A stretch of 56,436 bases of DNA from Syntrophorhabdaceae bacterium (GCA_026415675.1 JAOAGQ010000040.1:1-56436), one strand, 5' to 3'. Positions 18,501 to 26,234 are shown, counted from the first letter of the stretch. The notes: generated from the letters alone by a model not told the origin. Numbers and translations: made by a program.

Positions 18501-19960
18501 TATTCCGAACCACGATAAGGGAGGCAGGCCTAAATAAATATCTATTTGAGATGGCCAATATCAGGGATCAGTGCTCATGGGTGCACATGAGAGATAAGGA
18601 GAATGCCACCGAGAAGGCAAAGACACTCGTGAAGATGGCGGTTACAAATGCAAATTATATAAGGCCATTAAAAGAGGTGGCGATAAATGTAGACAAAAGG
18701 GCCCTGGTTATAGGGGGAGGCCTCGCAGGTATGACCTCTGCGTTAAAGTTTGCAGAGCAGAACTTTGAGGTTTTTCTTGTCGAAAGGGAGAAAGAACTCG
18801 GGGGGAATCTAAGATACATACGATCCACCCTTGACGGTCTCCTCGTCCCATCACTCCTTCAGAACTTAAAAGAGAAGGTAACAAGCCATCCATTGATACA
18901 TGTCCTCACAGATACTTCTGTCGTTGACCATTCGGGTTTTAAGGGAAATTTTGAGACCACACTTTTAAACAAGACGACAAAGGAGCATAAGAGGCTAAAG
19001 CACGGCATAATTGTTATTGCCACCGGTGGGGAGGAGTTCAAACCTTACGGTCTATACGGATACGGGAAAGACAGTCGTGTGATGACCCAGCTCGAGCTTG
19101 AAGAAAGGCTATCGAAAGGGGAAATCCCAAAGACCCAACGGGTTGTGATGATACAGTGCGCAGGCTCAAGAAACGATGAGAGACCTTACTGCAGCAGGGT
19201 ATGCTGCTTGACTGCCATAAAGAACGGATTGAAGATAAAAGAGGCAAGCCCGGAGACGGATGTTGTGATCCTCTTCAGGGACATGATGACATACGGTTTC
19301 CTCGAAAAATATTACCTGATGGCGAGAAGGGCAGGGATAAGGTTTGTGAGGTACCTAAAGGATACACCCCCTAATCTCGCCTCAATGAACGGCAGGATTA
19401 GAATCGTATGTTACGATCCGTCGATCATGGAGGAACTGTTTATAGAAACGGACCTCCTCGTCTTAAGCGCGCCAATTGTGGCAAGGGAAAACGAAGAGCT
19501 CGGTAATCTCCTAAAGGTGCCGAGAACCCAGGAAGGCTTTTTCCTCGAGGCCCATATGAAATTGAGACCTGTGGAGTTTGCCTCCGATGGTATCTACCTC
19601 TGCGGTCTTGCCCATGCCCCCAAAAATATCATGGAGACGATCACCCAGGCAGAGGCAGCCGTTGCCAAGGCCTGTACGGTCCTTTCAAAAGATACGATCA
19701 TGGTGGGGGGCGTTATTGCCGTTGTGGAACCCGAGAAGTGCGCCGCCTGCCTGACCTGTGTCAGGGCATGCTCTTATAGTATACCTGTTGTTAACGAAAA
19801 AGGAGAGGCTGAGATAGATATAAGTAAATGCAAGGGGTGTGGCACATGCGTTGCCGAATGCCCGGCAAAGGCTATAGACCTCATGCACTTCAGGGATATT
19901 CAGATCATAGAAAAGGCATGTTCAGGTTTGGTAGAAGAAGGAGGGAATGATGTCGTTTGA
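15536..19960 (+). CDS. hdrA: HdrA fusion with inserted NfnB/GltD module
   Basis: 1474-residue flavoprotein, far longer than a simple HdrA of about 650. Order of modules: FAD fold with G-G-G-I-G-G (11-16); ferredoxin site from C107; an inserted glutamate-synthase-small-subunit/NfnB-like block with an Fe-S helical region (C156 on), G-G-G-P-A-G near 251 and a second dinucleotide site G-G-G-N-V-A near 382; cysteine cluster C-L-N-C-R-R-C-L-G-C from about 616; the rest of the first HdrA; a second HdrA half beginning with F-I-C-H-C-G near 919 and FAD site G-G-G-L-A-G-M near 1059; two C-terminal [4Fe-4S] sites near 1401 and 1432. Predicted role: FAD-based bifurcation with an NAD(P)H input through the inserted module. 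The stop overlaps mvhD. Confidence 0.93.
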   Translation: MEKVGKVLIIGGGIGGMEASLNLVGAGFKVYLADEMPNIGGKMAQLDKTFPTNDCSMCIMAPKLVEVGRNPNVELLMNSEVIDIEGEPGNFTVTLKKRPRRVIPEKCTSCGLCAPNCPLEVSSDYNASLSKRSAAYINFPQAIPSTYMIDRRIAPCINECPVNLNVRDYVGLIAEGRFIEALDLIRERLYFPGIIGRICAHPCETVCLRGRKVDQPIAICALKRFVADYEKDIRPIPIPEVGEKKDKRVSIIGGGPAGLACAIELKKAGYNVTIYEAHDKLGGMLYLGIPAYRLPKEELEREVSIVHKMGIDVKYNTRVGKDIPIEDIRRASDALFISPGAHGARGLGIENENVDGVMGGIEFLRRVNKGESVNIGKTVFVIGGGNVAVDVALTAKRTGADEVHMFCLERWEEMPAHKWEVDQALEEGVKIHTSWGPKRIEAKENRIDAIEFKRCTRVFDEKGRFSPQYDETTTVSYKTDTVILAIGQAIDTGFLKGLEGLEILRDGRIKTDPVTLETTVPGIFAGGDAVTGPKMAIDAIAQGKEAAESIIRFLEGRDLKEGRRAKEDKLVDDIPPFIEKRPRVSIPEIPLNERKGFKEVYLTLSPDDAKREAERCLNCRRCLGCKICEEFCKPEAIDYQLGPEEITVNVGSIIIAGGFDPFDATKKPELGYGIYKNVVTSIEFERILSATGPTGSAVMRPSDGRIPKKIAFLQCVGSRDKVNEYCSSVCCMYATKEAVIAKEHQHDIEPTIFYMDVRAFGKGFDQYYERAKNEHGVRYVKSLISMIREDPITKDVEVVYFDEAGEVKTERFDMAVLSVGMRPSENLSKLAKVLNIELNEYGFVKTKPENPLATSREGIYVSGACESPKDIPETVIQATGAACEAASIIAEARGKDLVVPPLPEEKEVGSEETPRIGVFICHCGVNIGSVVNVPAVKEYARTLPNVVFADENLFTCSQDTQEKMKHVINEYALNRVVVASCSPRTHEILFRTTIREAGLNKYLFEMANIRDQCSWVHMRDKENATEKAKTLVKMAVTNANYIRPLKEVAINVDKRALVIGGGLAGMTSALKFAEQNFEVFLVEREKELGGNLRYIRSTLDGLLVPSLLQNLKEKVTSHPLIHVLTDTSVVDHSGFKGNFETTLLNKTTKEHKRLKHGIIVIATGGEEFKPYGLYGYGKDSRVMTQLELEERLSKGEIPKTQRVVMIQCAGSRNDERPYCSRVCCLTAIKNGLKIKEASPETDVVILFRDMMTYGFLEKYYLMARRAGIRFVRYLKDTPPNLASMNGRIRIVCYDPSIMEELFIETDLLVLSAPIVARENEELGNLLKVPRTQEGFFLEAHMKLRPVEFASDGIYLCGLAHAPKNIMETITQAEAAVAKACTVLSKDTIMVGGVIAVVEPEKCAACLTCVRACSYSIPVVNEKGEAEIDISKCKGCGTCVAECPAKAIDLMHFRDIQIIEKACSGLVEEGGNDVV

Positions 19961-20375
19961 ACCTGATATCATTGCATTTTGTTGTGAGCACTGAGCGTAT
20001 ACCGCTGCGGACCTGGCAGGTTCCATGAGGCTCAACTATCCGACAAATGTAAAGATCATTAAAGTGCCCTGTACAGGGAGGGTTGATGTGATCCATGTGT
20101 TGAAGGCTTTTGAACACGGGGCAGATGGGGTATTTCTTGCAGGCTGCCTCGAAGGGGAATGCCACTTTTTAAAGGGAAACCTGAGGGCAAAAAAAAGGGT
20201 TGCCCATATCAAAACCCTTCTCGATGAATGCGGTATCGGGGGGGAGAGGGTGGCCATGTATAACCTCTCCTCTGCCCAGGGTCAGAGGTTTGCAGAGATA
20301 GCGAGGGAGATGACGGAGAAAGTAAGGCAGCTTGGACCCAATCCGATAAAGATAGAAAAGGGGAGCAACAACTGA
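19950..20375 (+). CDS. mvhD: MvhD-type Fe-S subunit, selenocysteine-containing
   Basis: 141 residues if UGA at 19992-19994 (codon 15) is read as selenocysteine. The start ATG 19950 follows AAGGAGGG and overlaps the hdrA stop. The N-terminus before the UGA (F-C-C-E-H) and after it (A-Y-T-A-A-D-L-A-G) matches the MvhD/VhuD motif in which a cysteine normally sits at the UGA position, so conservation runs through the stop. Downstream are V-P-C-T-G-R and G-C-L-E-G-E-C-H-F cluster ligands. MvhD transfers electrons from a donor to HdrA. A translation starting only at ATG 20025 would lose the first Fe-S ligands. A SECIS-like hairpin follows. Confidence 0.93.
20009..20024 (+). promoter_or_regulatory. 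SECIS-like hairpin in mvhD
   Basis: Fourteen bases after the UGA, GGACCU pairs with AGGUUCC around loop GGC: six base pairs with one bulged U on the 3' side. A G at the start of the loop and a bulged base in the stem are the SelB recognition features of bacterial SECIS elements. Confidence 0.75.
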
Positions 20376-20426
20376 TGGGTCTACAATACTCATTACATAA
20401 TATGGAAAATACCAAGGGGTGAGAAG

Positions 20427-21095
20427 ATGATAATCGCCAACAGGAAACCTTTCGAAGAAATCGTTGATATGTTAAAACCATATAAGAGGATACTCCTTCT
20501 GGGGTGCAACGAATGTGTAACGGTCTGTGCGGTAGGGGGGGCAAAGGAGGTTGCGGTACTCTCCTCTGAACTTGCCATGTACAGGGCAAAAGAAGGCCAA
20601 CCCATAGATATAAAGGAGCACGTCCTCGAGAGAAACTGTGACCCCGAATACGTTGAAGCTCTCATTCAGGTGATAGGGGACAGGGAGGTAATTCTCTCCA
20701 TGGCCTGCGGCTGCGGTATCCAGTTTGTCGGTGAGAGGTATCGGAACATCCCCGTTTTGCCTGGTGTAAATACCACCTTCTACGGCGTCACCGAAGAGCA
20801 TGGAGTATGGACCGAAAGGTGTCAGGGTTGCGGGAACTGCATACTCGACAAGACGATGGGCATATGCCCTGTCTCCCGTTGCGCAAAAAGCCTCTTCAAC
20901 GGTCCCTGCGGGGGTTCTCAGGGAGGAAACTGTGAGGTGAATAAGGATACACCCTGTGCCTGGCAGTTGATAGTCGACAGGTATAAAGAAAGAAATATGC
21001 TTCACAGATATCTGGAATTACAACCAATCAAAGACTGGTCCACCAGCAGAGACGGTGGTCCAAGAAAAAGAGTTAGGGAGGATCTTAAAATATGA
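20427..21095 (+). CDS. metV: Methylene-THF reductase Fe-S partner
   Basis: 222-residue MetV-type zinc/Fe-S protein that pairs with MetF in acetogen-like methylene-tetrahydrofolate reductases. Cysteine-rich segments are C-N-E-C-V-T-V-C (about 31-38), A-C-G-C-G-I near 93, C-Q-G-C-G-N-C near 132, and the C-terminal C-P-V-S-R-C-A-K-S-L-F-N-G-P-C-G-G signature. GGGGTGAG precedes the ATG. The stop overlaps metF (ATGA). It connects MetF to the HdrABC-MvhD electron chain. Confidence 0.92.
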   Translation: MIIANRKPFEEIVDMLKPYKRILLLGCNECVTVCAVGGAKEVAVLSSELAMYRAKEGQPIDIKEHVLERNCDPEYVEALIQVIGDREVILSMACGCGIQFVGERYRNIPVLPGVNTTFYGVTEEHGVWTERCQGCGNCILDKTMGICPVSRCAKSLFNGPCGGSQGGNCEVNKDTPCAWQLIVDRYKERNMLHRYLELQPIKDWSTSRDGGPRKRVREDLKI

Positions 21096-22006
21096 GTGCA
21101 AGTAATTTAGAGCGTGTTTTAAAAAGTGGTAATTTTGCCGTAACATCCGAATGCGGTCCCCCGAGGGGTGCCGATAGCGGGGTAATAAAGAGAAAGGGAG
21201 AGTTCCTTAAAGGGTATGTGGATGCGTGCAATATCACGGATAATCAGACGAGTGTGGTGAGACTCTCAAGCCTTGCTTCCTGTTTCATCCTAAAAGGGAT
21301 GGGGTTCGACCCCGTGCTCCAGATGGTGTGCAGGGATAGAAACAGGATAGCCATGCAGAGCGATATCCTCGGTGCTGCGGCCCTGGGTATCAACAATATC
21401 CTCTGCCTCTCCGGAGACCATCAGAAGTTCGGAGACCATCCTACCGCTAAAAATGTATACGACATCGACTCCATACAGCTCATTGCAACGGTAAAAAGGA
21501 TGAGGGATGAGGGTAAATTTTTAAGCGGGGAAGAGATAAAGGGAAGACCCGATATGTTCATAGGCTGTGCGGAGAACCCCTTTGCAGACCCCTTTGAGAT
21601 AAGGGCCATGAGGCTTGCGAAAAAGGCAGCGGCCGGGGCCCAGTTTGTCCAGACCCAGTGCATCTTCAATGTTGAGCGGTTCGAAAAATGGATGGAGATG
21701 GTAAGGGACTTAGGACTCCACGAAAGGATGTACATCCTCGCCGGGATCACGCCATTCAAATCTATAGGCATGGCCCGGTACATGAAGACATCGGTGCCTG
21801 GTATGGATGTACCCGATGAGTTGATCGAGCGGTTGAAGGGGGTTCCAAAGGAAAAGGTCGCGGAAGAGGGGATCAAGATAGCGATTGAGACCATAGAGAG
21901 GGTACGGCAGATAAAGGGTGTTGCCGGGGTACACATAATGGCCATCGAATGGGAGGAGAAGGTGCCCGAGATAGTAAAGGGGGCAGGTCTTTACCCCAGA
22001 CCGTAA
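21092..22006 (+). CDS. metF: 5,10-methylenetetrahydrofolate reductase
   Basis: 304-residue TIM-barrel flavoprotein of normal length, converting 5,10-methylene-THF to 5-methyl-THF (or the reverse in syntrophic oxidation of acetate-level intermediates). Motifs include S-E-C-G-P-P-R-G at the N-terminus (catalytic Glu region), the C-N-I-T-D-N-Q segment, C-L-S-G-D-H and Q-T-Q-C-I-F. It is the last gene of the hdrC-metF run. The direction of the reaction in vivo cannot be told from sequence. Confidence 0.95.
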   Translation: MSASNLERVLKSGNFAVTSECGPPRGADSGVIKRKGEFLKGYVDACNITDNQTSVVRLSSLASCFILKGMGFDPVLQMVCRDRNRIAMQSDILGAAALGINNILCLSGDHQKFGDHPTAKNVYDIDSIQLIATVKRMRDEGKFLSGEEIKGRPDMFIGCAENPFADPFEIRAMRLAKKAAAGAQFVQTQCIFNVERFEKWMEMVRDLGLHERMYILAGITPFKSIGMARYMKTSVPGMDVPDELIERLKGVPKEKVAEEGIKIAIETIERVRQIKGVAGVHIMAIEWEEKVPEIVKGAGLYPRP

Positions 22007-22056
22007 AGGGAAATCCCTCTGGTGGTAAAATAAAGAAGAGTTCGACTTAAAAACCA

Positions 22057-22803
22057 TTGTTGACTATTTTATCTATAATCTTTGCGCTTATAGGGATTTT
22101 TCTTTGCCATCTATTGGGTCCTGACGTTGCCCTTGCCGTTCGTCCCTTTGTTACCGATGATGCCCGGGTTGTAGGGGAGCATATGGGACAGTTGGAAACA
22201 TCCTTGAGATACGATAGGGATACCTTCTCAAACCTGAACCTCTTTGCGTTAGGGCCTACAGAAAAATCGGAGATCACCCTCGGCTGGGTCGATGGTTTCC
22301 CCCTCTACAGGGAATCCAACAGGGGTTTTTCCATAACAGGCCCTTTGATGCAATTCAAATATCTCTTCTGGGAGCCAAAAAAGAACGCCTATCCCGGACT
22401 TGCCGTCGCCTTTGGGGCTTCCCCTCCCTGGGGAAAGGGTGATTTCAAACCCGATAAATGGTCTGAGTTTATCTATGCTGCAATGACAGAATCTCTATTC
22501 GACAACGAACGTATCCTCATCCACGGGAATATCGGCATATCTAAAAGCAACCCCTTAACCGTTGGAACATGGGGTCTTGGAACTCAGATCCGTATCAAAG
22601 GTGGCTTCAACGCAGTATTAGAGGTCTTCTTCAACGATCCATACGCAGGGAAGACGGGCGGGGCTTACCAGACAGGCTTCCGCCATATCTTCAGCGACAG
22701 TGTCCAGTTTGATATGACGATCGGTTCAGGTTTTTTCGGGAGTGAGCGGATCCCTTTCTTCTTCGGCACGGGGCTGAGGATAGTAAGCGATAGACTATGG
22801 TAA
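22057..22803 (+). CDS. Probable outer-membrane beta-barrel protein
   Basis: About 249 codons from TTG 22057. A signal peptide with cleavage after A-L-A is followed by a mature region rich in alternating hydrophobic and aromatic strands (L-E-T-S-L-R-Y, I-T-L-G-W-V, M-Q-F-K-Y-L-F-W) and ends in an aromatic residue (Trp), typical of barrel proteins recognised by BamA. The family looks like the transporter or phenol-degradation-associated outer-membrane proteins, but I cannot assign a substrate. Start codon choice is uncertain. Confidence 0.65.
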   Translation: MLTILSIIFALIGIFLCHLLGPDVALAVRPFVTDDARVVGEHMGQLETSLRYDRDTFSNLNLFALGPTEKSEITLGWVDGFPLYRESNRGFSITGPLMQFKYLFWEPKKNAYPGLAVAFGASPPWGKGDFKPDKWSEFIYAAMTESLFDNERILIHGNIGISKSNPLTVGTWGLGTQIRIKGGFNAVLEVFFNDPYAGKTGGAYQTGFRHIFSDSVQFDMTIGSGFFGSERIPFFFGTGLRIVSDRLW

Positions 22804-22833
22804 AATTCTCCTTATAAGAAATTGAATAATAAC

Positions 22834-22862
22834 TTGATTCCCCTCCGTTGAAAAATTATAAT
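22834..22862 (+). promoter_or_regulatory. Promoter of the YeeE/YedE operon
   Basis: TTGATT (22834-22839), 17-base spacer, TATAAT (22857-22862): a near-consensus sigma-70 promoter 38 bases before the start codon. Confidence 0.7.
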
Positions 22863-22899
22863 TGAAATGTATAACCATCATCTTTTCAAGGAGGTAATT

Positions 22900-23421
22900 A
22901 TGGAAAAGCAAGAGCCAAAGGGTTGGAATCCTTACGTTGCAGGTGCTTTGACAGGCTTACTCCTTGTATTCTCAGTGTGGTTCACAGGCAAATATGTAGG
23001 GGCATCCACAACGTTTGTCCGTTCTGCAGGATATATTGAGAAGATATTCGATGCGGAGAGGGTAAAAAATCTTGAGTATTTTAAAAAGGAAGTCCCTAAA
23101 ATCGACTGGCAGTTCCTCTTTGTGATAGGCATATTTTTTGGTTCTCTCATCTCATCTACCACATCTAAGTCTTTTAAATTTCAGGGTGTGCCCACCATGT
23201 GGGAGGAGAGGTTTGGCCCGAGCAAGGCCAAAAGGGCTATTGTAGCCTTTATCGGAGGGGCCATAGCGATGTTCGGGGCCCGTCTTGCCGATGGCTGACC
23301 GAGCGGTCACGGGCTGAGCGGTTCGCTCCAGCTTGCGGTAAGTGGGTATGTCTCTTTGATCTGCTTTTTCTTAGGCGGGGTTATTGTCGCCCGTATGCTA
23401 TATGGGGGAGGTAAAAAATGA
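22900..23421 (+). CDS. YeeE/YedE-family transporter half, selenocysteine-containing
   Basis: 173 residues if the UGA at 23296-23298 (codon 133) is decoded as selenocysteine. Without read-through the protein would end at L-A-D-G. The frame continues as P-S-G-H-G-L-S-G, exactly the family signature that normally reads G-C-x-S-G-H-G-L-S-G, followed by a further transmembrane helix and a stop overlapping the next gene as ATGA. About four membrane helices are predicted. The start at 22900 has AAGGAGGT. Family members move thiosulfate or other sulfur and possibly selenium species across the inner membrane using conserved cysteines; here one is selenium. A SECIS-like stem follows. Confidence 0.88.
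23314..23331 (+). promoter_or_regulatory. SECIS-like hairpin in the YeeE/YedE gene
   Basis: Fifteen bases after the UGA, CUGAGCG pairs with CGCUCCAG around loop GUU: seven base pairs and one bulged C on the 3' side. Distance, stem, bulge and G-first loop closely match the mvhD element. Confidence 0.7.
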
Positions 23422-23945
23422 ACGAACTCTTATACGGTTTTATAACAGGTATCATCTTCGGTTTTCTCCTCCAGAAAGGGAGGGTGATAAGGTACGATAA
23501 ACAGATGGGGGCTTTGCGTTTAAAAGACATGACCATCGTGAAGTTCATGTTTACGAGCATCCTCGTGGCGATGGTAGGTGTATATATTCTGAAGGATTTG
23601 GGTATCGCAAAACTTTCATTAAAGACCACCGTCCTGGGCGGTAACATCATAGGGGGGCTTATCTTCGGTATTGGGTGGGGGCTTCTCGGTTACTGTCCGG
23701 GGACACAGCTCGGGGCCTTAGGTGAGGGGAGATGGGATGCCCTCTGGGGTATCTGTGGTATGCTTGCAGGGGCTATGATATTTGCAGAGGCATATCCCTT
23801 TTTAAAGAAAACGGTTCTCACCTGGGGGGATTACGGAAAGATCACGATCCCCCAGATTCTGGGGATAAACCACTGGATCATCATCATACTCTTTCTCATA
23901 GGCGGTATAGGCCTATTCTTCTGGTTTGAAAAGAACAGGTTATGA
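23418..23945 (+). CDS. YeeE/YedE-family partner (DUF6691-like) membrane protein
   Basis: 175 residues with about four to five membrane helices. The conserved motif G-Y-C-P-G-T-Q-L-G-A-L-G-E-G is present, with the usual cysteine retained. Split YeeE/YedE systems consist of two such halves that form one channel. Start overlaps the upstream selenoprotein stop by four bases, so the two are probably made in equal amounts. Likely role: uptake of a reduced sulfur or selenium compound at the inner membrane. Confidence 0.88.
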   Translation: MNELLYGFITGIIFGFLLQKGRVIRYDKQMGALRLKDMTIVKFMFTSILVAMVGVYILKDLGIAKLSLKTTVLGGNIIGGLIFGIGWGLLGYCPGTQLGALGEGRWDALWGICGMLAGAMIFAEAYPFLKKTVLTWGDYGKITIPQILGINHWIIIILFLIGGIGLFFWFEKNRL

Positions 23946-23953
23946 GGTGAAAG

Positions 23954-25333
23954 ATGGACAAAAAGGAAAGGCTCGTTGTGATAGGGGGTGTGGCAGCGGG
24001 GATGAGCGCTGCAAGTAGCTTTAAGAGATTAAAACCGGATGAAGAGGCCATCGTCTTGGAGAAAGGGGATTTCATCTCATACGGGGCCTGTAGCCTCCCC
24101 TATTTTATCTCTGACGAGATAAAGGATTTTCACGACCTCATCTCCCTTACCCCGGAGATCGCCACCGAAGAGAGGGGGATAAAGGTACTCTTAAGGCATG
24201 AGGCGGTAAGGATTGATACGGAAAAGAGGATCGTCCATGTAAGGAATACCATTGAAGATAAAGAGCTTTCCATCCCGTACGATAAGCTCGTGCTGGCAAC
24301 AGGGGCCCAACCGATAAAACCACCCCTACCTGGCATCGAGCTTTACGGCATATTCACCTTGAGGACCGTAAACGACGGCATAAACATAAAGAATACCATC
24401 GATAAGGGGGTTCCCCAAAATAGACCTATGAACGCTGTCATAGTGGGGGGTGGATACATCGGGATGGAGATGTGTGAATCTTTGAGGAAGAGGGGGCTCA
24501 ACGTAACGGTAATCGAGAAGACGGACAGGGTCTTGGGTACCATGGATTTGAGTATCACAGGCATTGTGGAGGAGAAGATCATAGGCGAAGGGGTGAGACT
24601 CCTCAAAGGTACCTCCGTTGAAGGCTTCAAAGGAAGAGACGGTCATGTTACAGAGGTGGTAACCGATAAAGGGGGGGTTGAGGCGGATATCGTCCTCCTT
24701 GTGATAGGGGCAAGACCTAATGTGAATATCGCAAAAGAGGCCGGGATCACCCTCGGGGCAGGAGGGGCCATCATGGTCGATGAGTATATGAGAACGAGTA
24801 TAGAAGACATCTATGCCGCCGGAGACTGCGCTGAGGCCCTCCACCTTGTAACAGGGAAAAAGGTCTATATCCCCCTTGGAACTACGGCAAACAAGCAGGG
24901 AAGGGTAGCAGGGGAGAATGCGGCAGGCATGCATACCCGCTTTGACGGGATAGTAGGGACTGCCGTCACAAAAATCTTTGACCTTGAGGTGGCAAGGACA
25001 GGGCTCTCCCCCGTTGAGGCTGAAAGGGAGGGACTCTCCTTCTTTGTCTCCACTATCAAAGGGAGGTCGAGAAGCAGTGCCTGTCCAAAAGGTAAACCCA
25101 TAACGGTCACATATATCGTTGAGAAAGATACGGGGAGGTTGCTCGGGGCGCAGATGGCAGGGGAAGAGGGTGTGGCCCACAGGATAGATACCCTTGCCGC
25201 ATGTCTCTACGGCAAAATGACCGTTCATGATGTGGCAAGGCTTGACCTGGGATACGCCCCGCCTTTTGCAACGGTATGGGACCCCATACTCATAGGGGCA
25301 AATGTGGCTTTGAAGAGGTTAAAGGGGGCATAA
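23954..25333 (+). CDS. CoA-disulfide reductase/NADH oxidase-like flavoprotein
   Basis: 459-residue FAD and NAD(P)H-dependent disulfide oxidoreductase. FAD fold V-I-G-G-V-A-A-G-M-S-A at the N-terminus, single redox cysteine in S-Y-G-A-C-S-L-P-Y (near residue 42), NAD site V-G-G-G-Y-I-G-M-E, and FAD-binding A-A-G-D-C-A-E-A. The single-cysteine active site places it with CoA-disulfide reductases and persulfide reductases, not with dithiol enzymes. Eight bases separate it from the transporter genes, suggesting reduction of the imported sulfur or selenium species. The 3' end overlaps the convergent metallo-beta-lactamase gene by 44 bases. Confidence 0.88.
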   Translation: MDKKERLVVIGGVAAGMSAASSFKRLKPDEEAIVLEKGDFISYGACSLPYFISDEIKDFHDLISLTPEIATEERGIKVLLRHEAVRIDTEKRIVHVRNTIEDKELSIPYDKLVLATGAQPIKPPLPGIELYGIFTLRTVNDGINIKNTIDKGVPQNRPMNAVIVGGGYIGMEMCESLRKRGLNVTVIEKTDRVLGTMDLSITGIVEEKIIGEGVRLLKGTSVEGFKGRDGHVTEVVTDKGGVEADIVLLVIGARPNVNIAKEAGITLGAGGAIMVDEYMRTSIEDIYAAGDCAEALHLVTGKKVYIPLGTTANKQGRVAGENAAGMHTRFDGIVGTAVTKIFDLEVARTGLSPVEAEREGLSFFVSTIKGRSRSSACPKGKPITVTYIVEKDTGRLLGAQMAGEEGVAHRIDTLAACLYGKMTVHDVARLDLGYAPPFATVWDPILIGANVALKRLKGA

Positions 25334-26234
25334 GATTCGCAAAATAGTTCACCTTTGCCTTTAGGTTAATAAGATAGGGTGCTTCAGGCTGTTTTACCCC
25401 ATCGTAGGGGTCGTACTCTTCTTTTTTTATCCTCGCCACTACATGCTCTATATTCCCCGATTCTTCTTCAAGAAGCTGGCACACCTTTTCTTTAAACTTG
25501 ATCGATACCCTCTTCGACCTTTCGAGAAAATTGCGTACCTCCTCTTTTCCCACAAAGACGACCCTGTGACCCTGGCAGAGGACATCTGCCTCAAGGGAGA
25601 TAAGTCTCTCAAGGCTCTCCATATATGCATCGTGGTCTGCGAGGAATTCACAGATGATATTGCCCCCGCCTGTGATCGTCCCCGAGGCCTCAGCGGCAAT
25701 AAGTACGCCTGTCTCAGGGATAAAAAAGCTCATATGGTCCCTTGTATGACCCGGTGTTGAGAGTACCCTAACCCTTAAACCCCCTCCAAGTTCTATAACA
25801 TCGTTGTCTTTTATCTCCATATCTACATGAAAAGGGGTAAAATCGACATCTATCAGACAGGATGGGTCCACATCTGGAAGGTTTTTCACGTATTTCACTA
25901 CCTCTCTATTTAACCTCTTTATAAGCATACGGGCATTTGTACGGCTTATCAGCTCTTTTGCCTTTCCCGAGGCAAGGATTTTCATGGATGGAAAGGCCTT
26001 CTTCAGGTATGAAACGCCCCCACAATGGTCCCAGTGGACATGGGTCAAAAATAAGAATTCCGGCACCTTTGAGGGGAGAACAGAACCTATTTCGTCGAGA
26101 TAAATCCTTCCCGCACAGGCTATACCCCCGTCGAATATGGCAGGTAAAGGCGCATCCATGATGTGCACAGGGTAAGCACAGGGGCGGGAGACATAGAAAT
26201 TATCTTTCACATAACCATATGTGGTGAAGAGCAT
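25290..26234 (-). CDS. Metallo-beta-lactamase-fold hydrolase
   Basis: 314 residues with the H-x-H-x-D-H metal motif (T-H-V-H-W-D-H), a downstream S-T-P-G-H-T metal histidine, an A-A-E-A metal acid position and a G-H-R motif. Typical of the glyoxalase II-like or thioesterase-like part of the superfamily. It is divergent from ppsA with 257 bases between them. A link to phenol metabolism is possible from position but not shown by sequence. Confidence 0.85.
   Translation of the reverse strand: MLFTTYGYVKDNFYVSRPCAYPVHIMDAPLPAIFDGGIACAGRIYLDEIGSVLPSKVPEFLFLTHVHWDHCGGVSYLKKAFPSMKILASGKAKELISRTNARMLIKRLNREVVKYVKNLPDVDPSCLIDVDFTPFHVDMEIKDNDVIELGGGLRVRVLSTPGHTRDHMSFFIPETGVLIAAEASGTITGGGNIICEFLADHDAYMESLERLISLEADVLCQGHRVVFVGKEEVRNFLERSKRVSIKFKEKVCQLLEEESGNIEHVVARIKKEEYDPYDGVKQPEAPYLINLKAKVNYFANLMPPLTSSKPHLPL

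Noticed and set aside
20025-20375. MvhD starting at the internal ATG 20025
   Set aside because: It would lack the N-terminal cluster motif and has no ribosome-binding site, whereas ATG 19950 has AAGGAGGG.
23291-23421. Truncated YeeE/YedE gene (premature stop or pseudogene)
   Set aside because: The frame stays open and conserved after the UGA, the codon is exactly at the signature Cys, the next gene overlaps the distal stop, and a SECIS-like stem follows.
24326-25228. 300-codon minus-strand ORF opposite the flavoprotein
   Set aside because: The opposite strand has full FAD and NAD motifs; this frame gives a low-complexity, cysteine- and histidine-rich translation.
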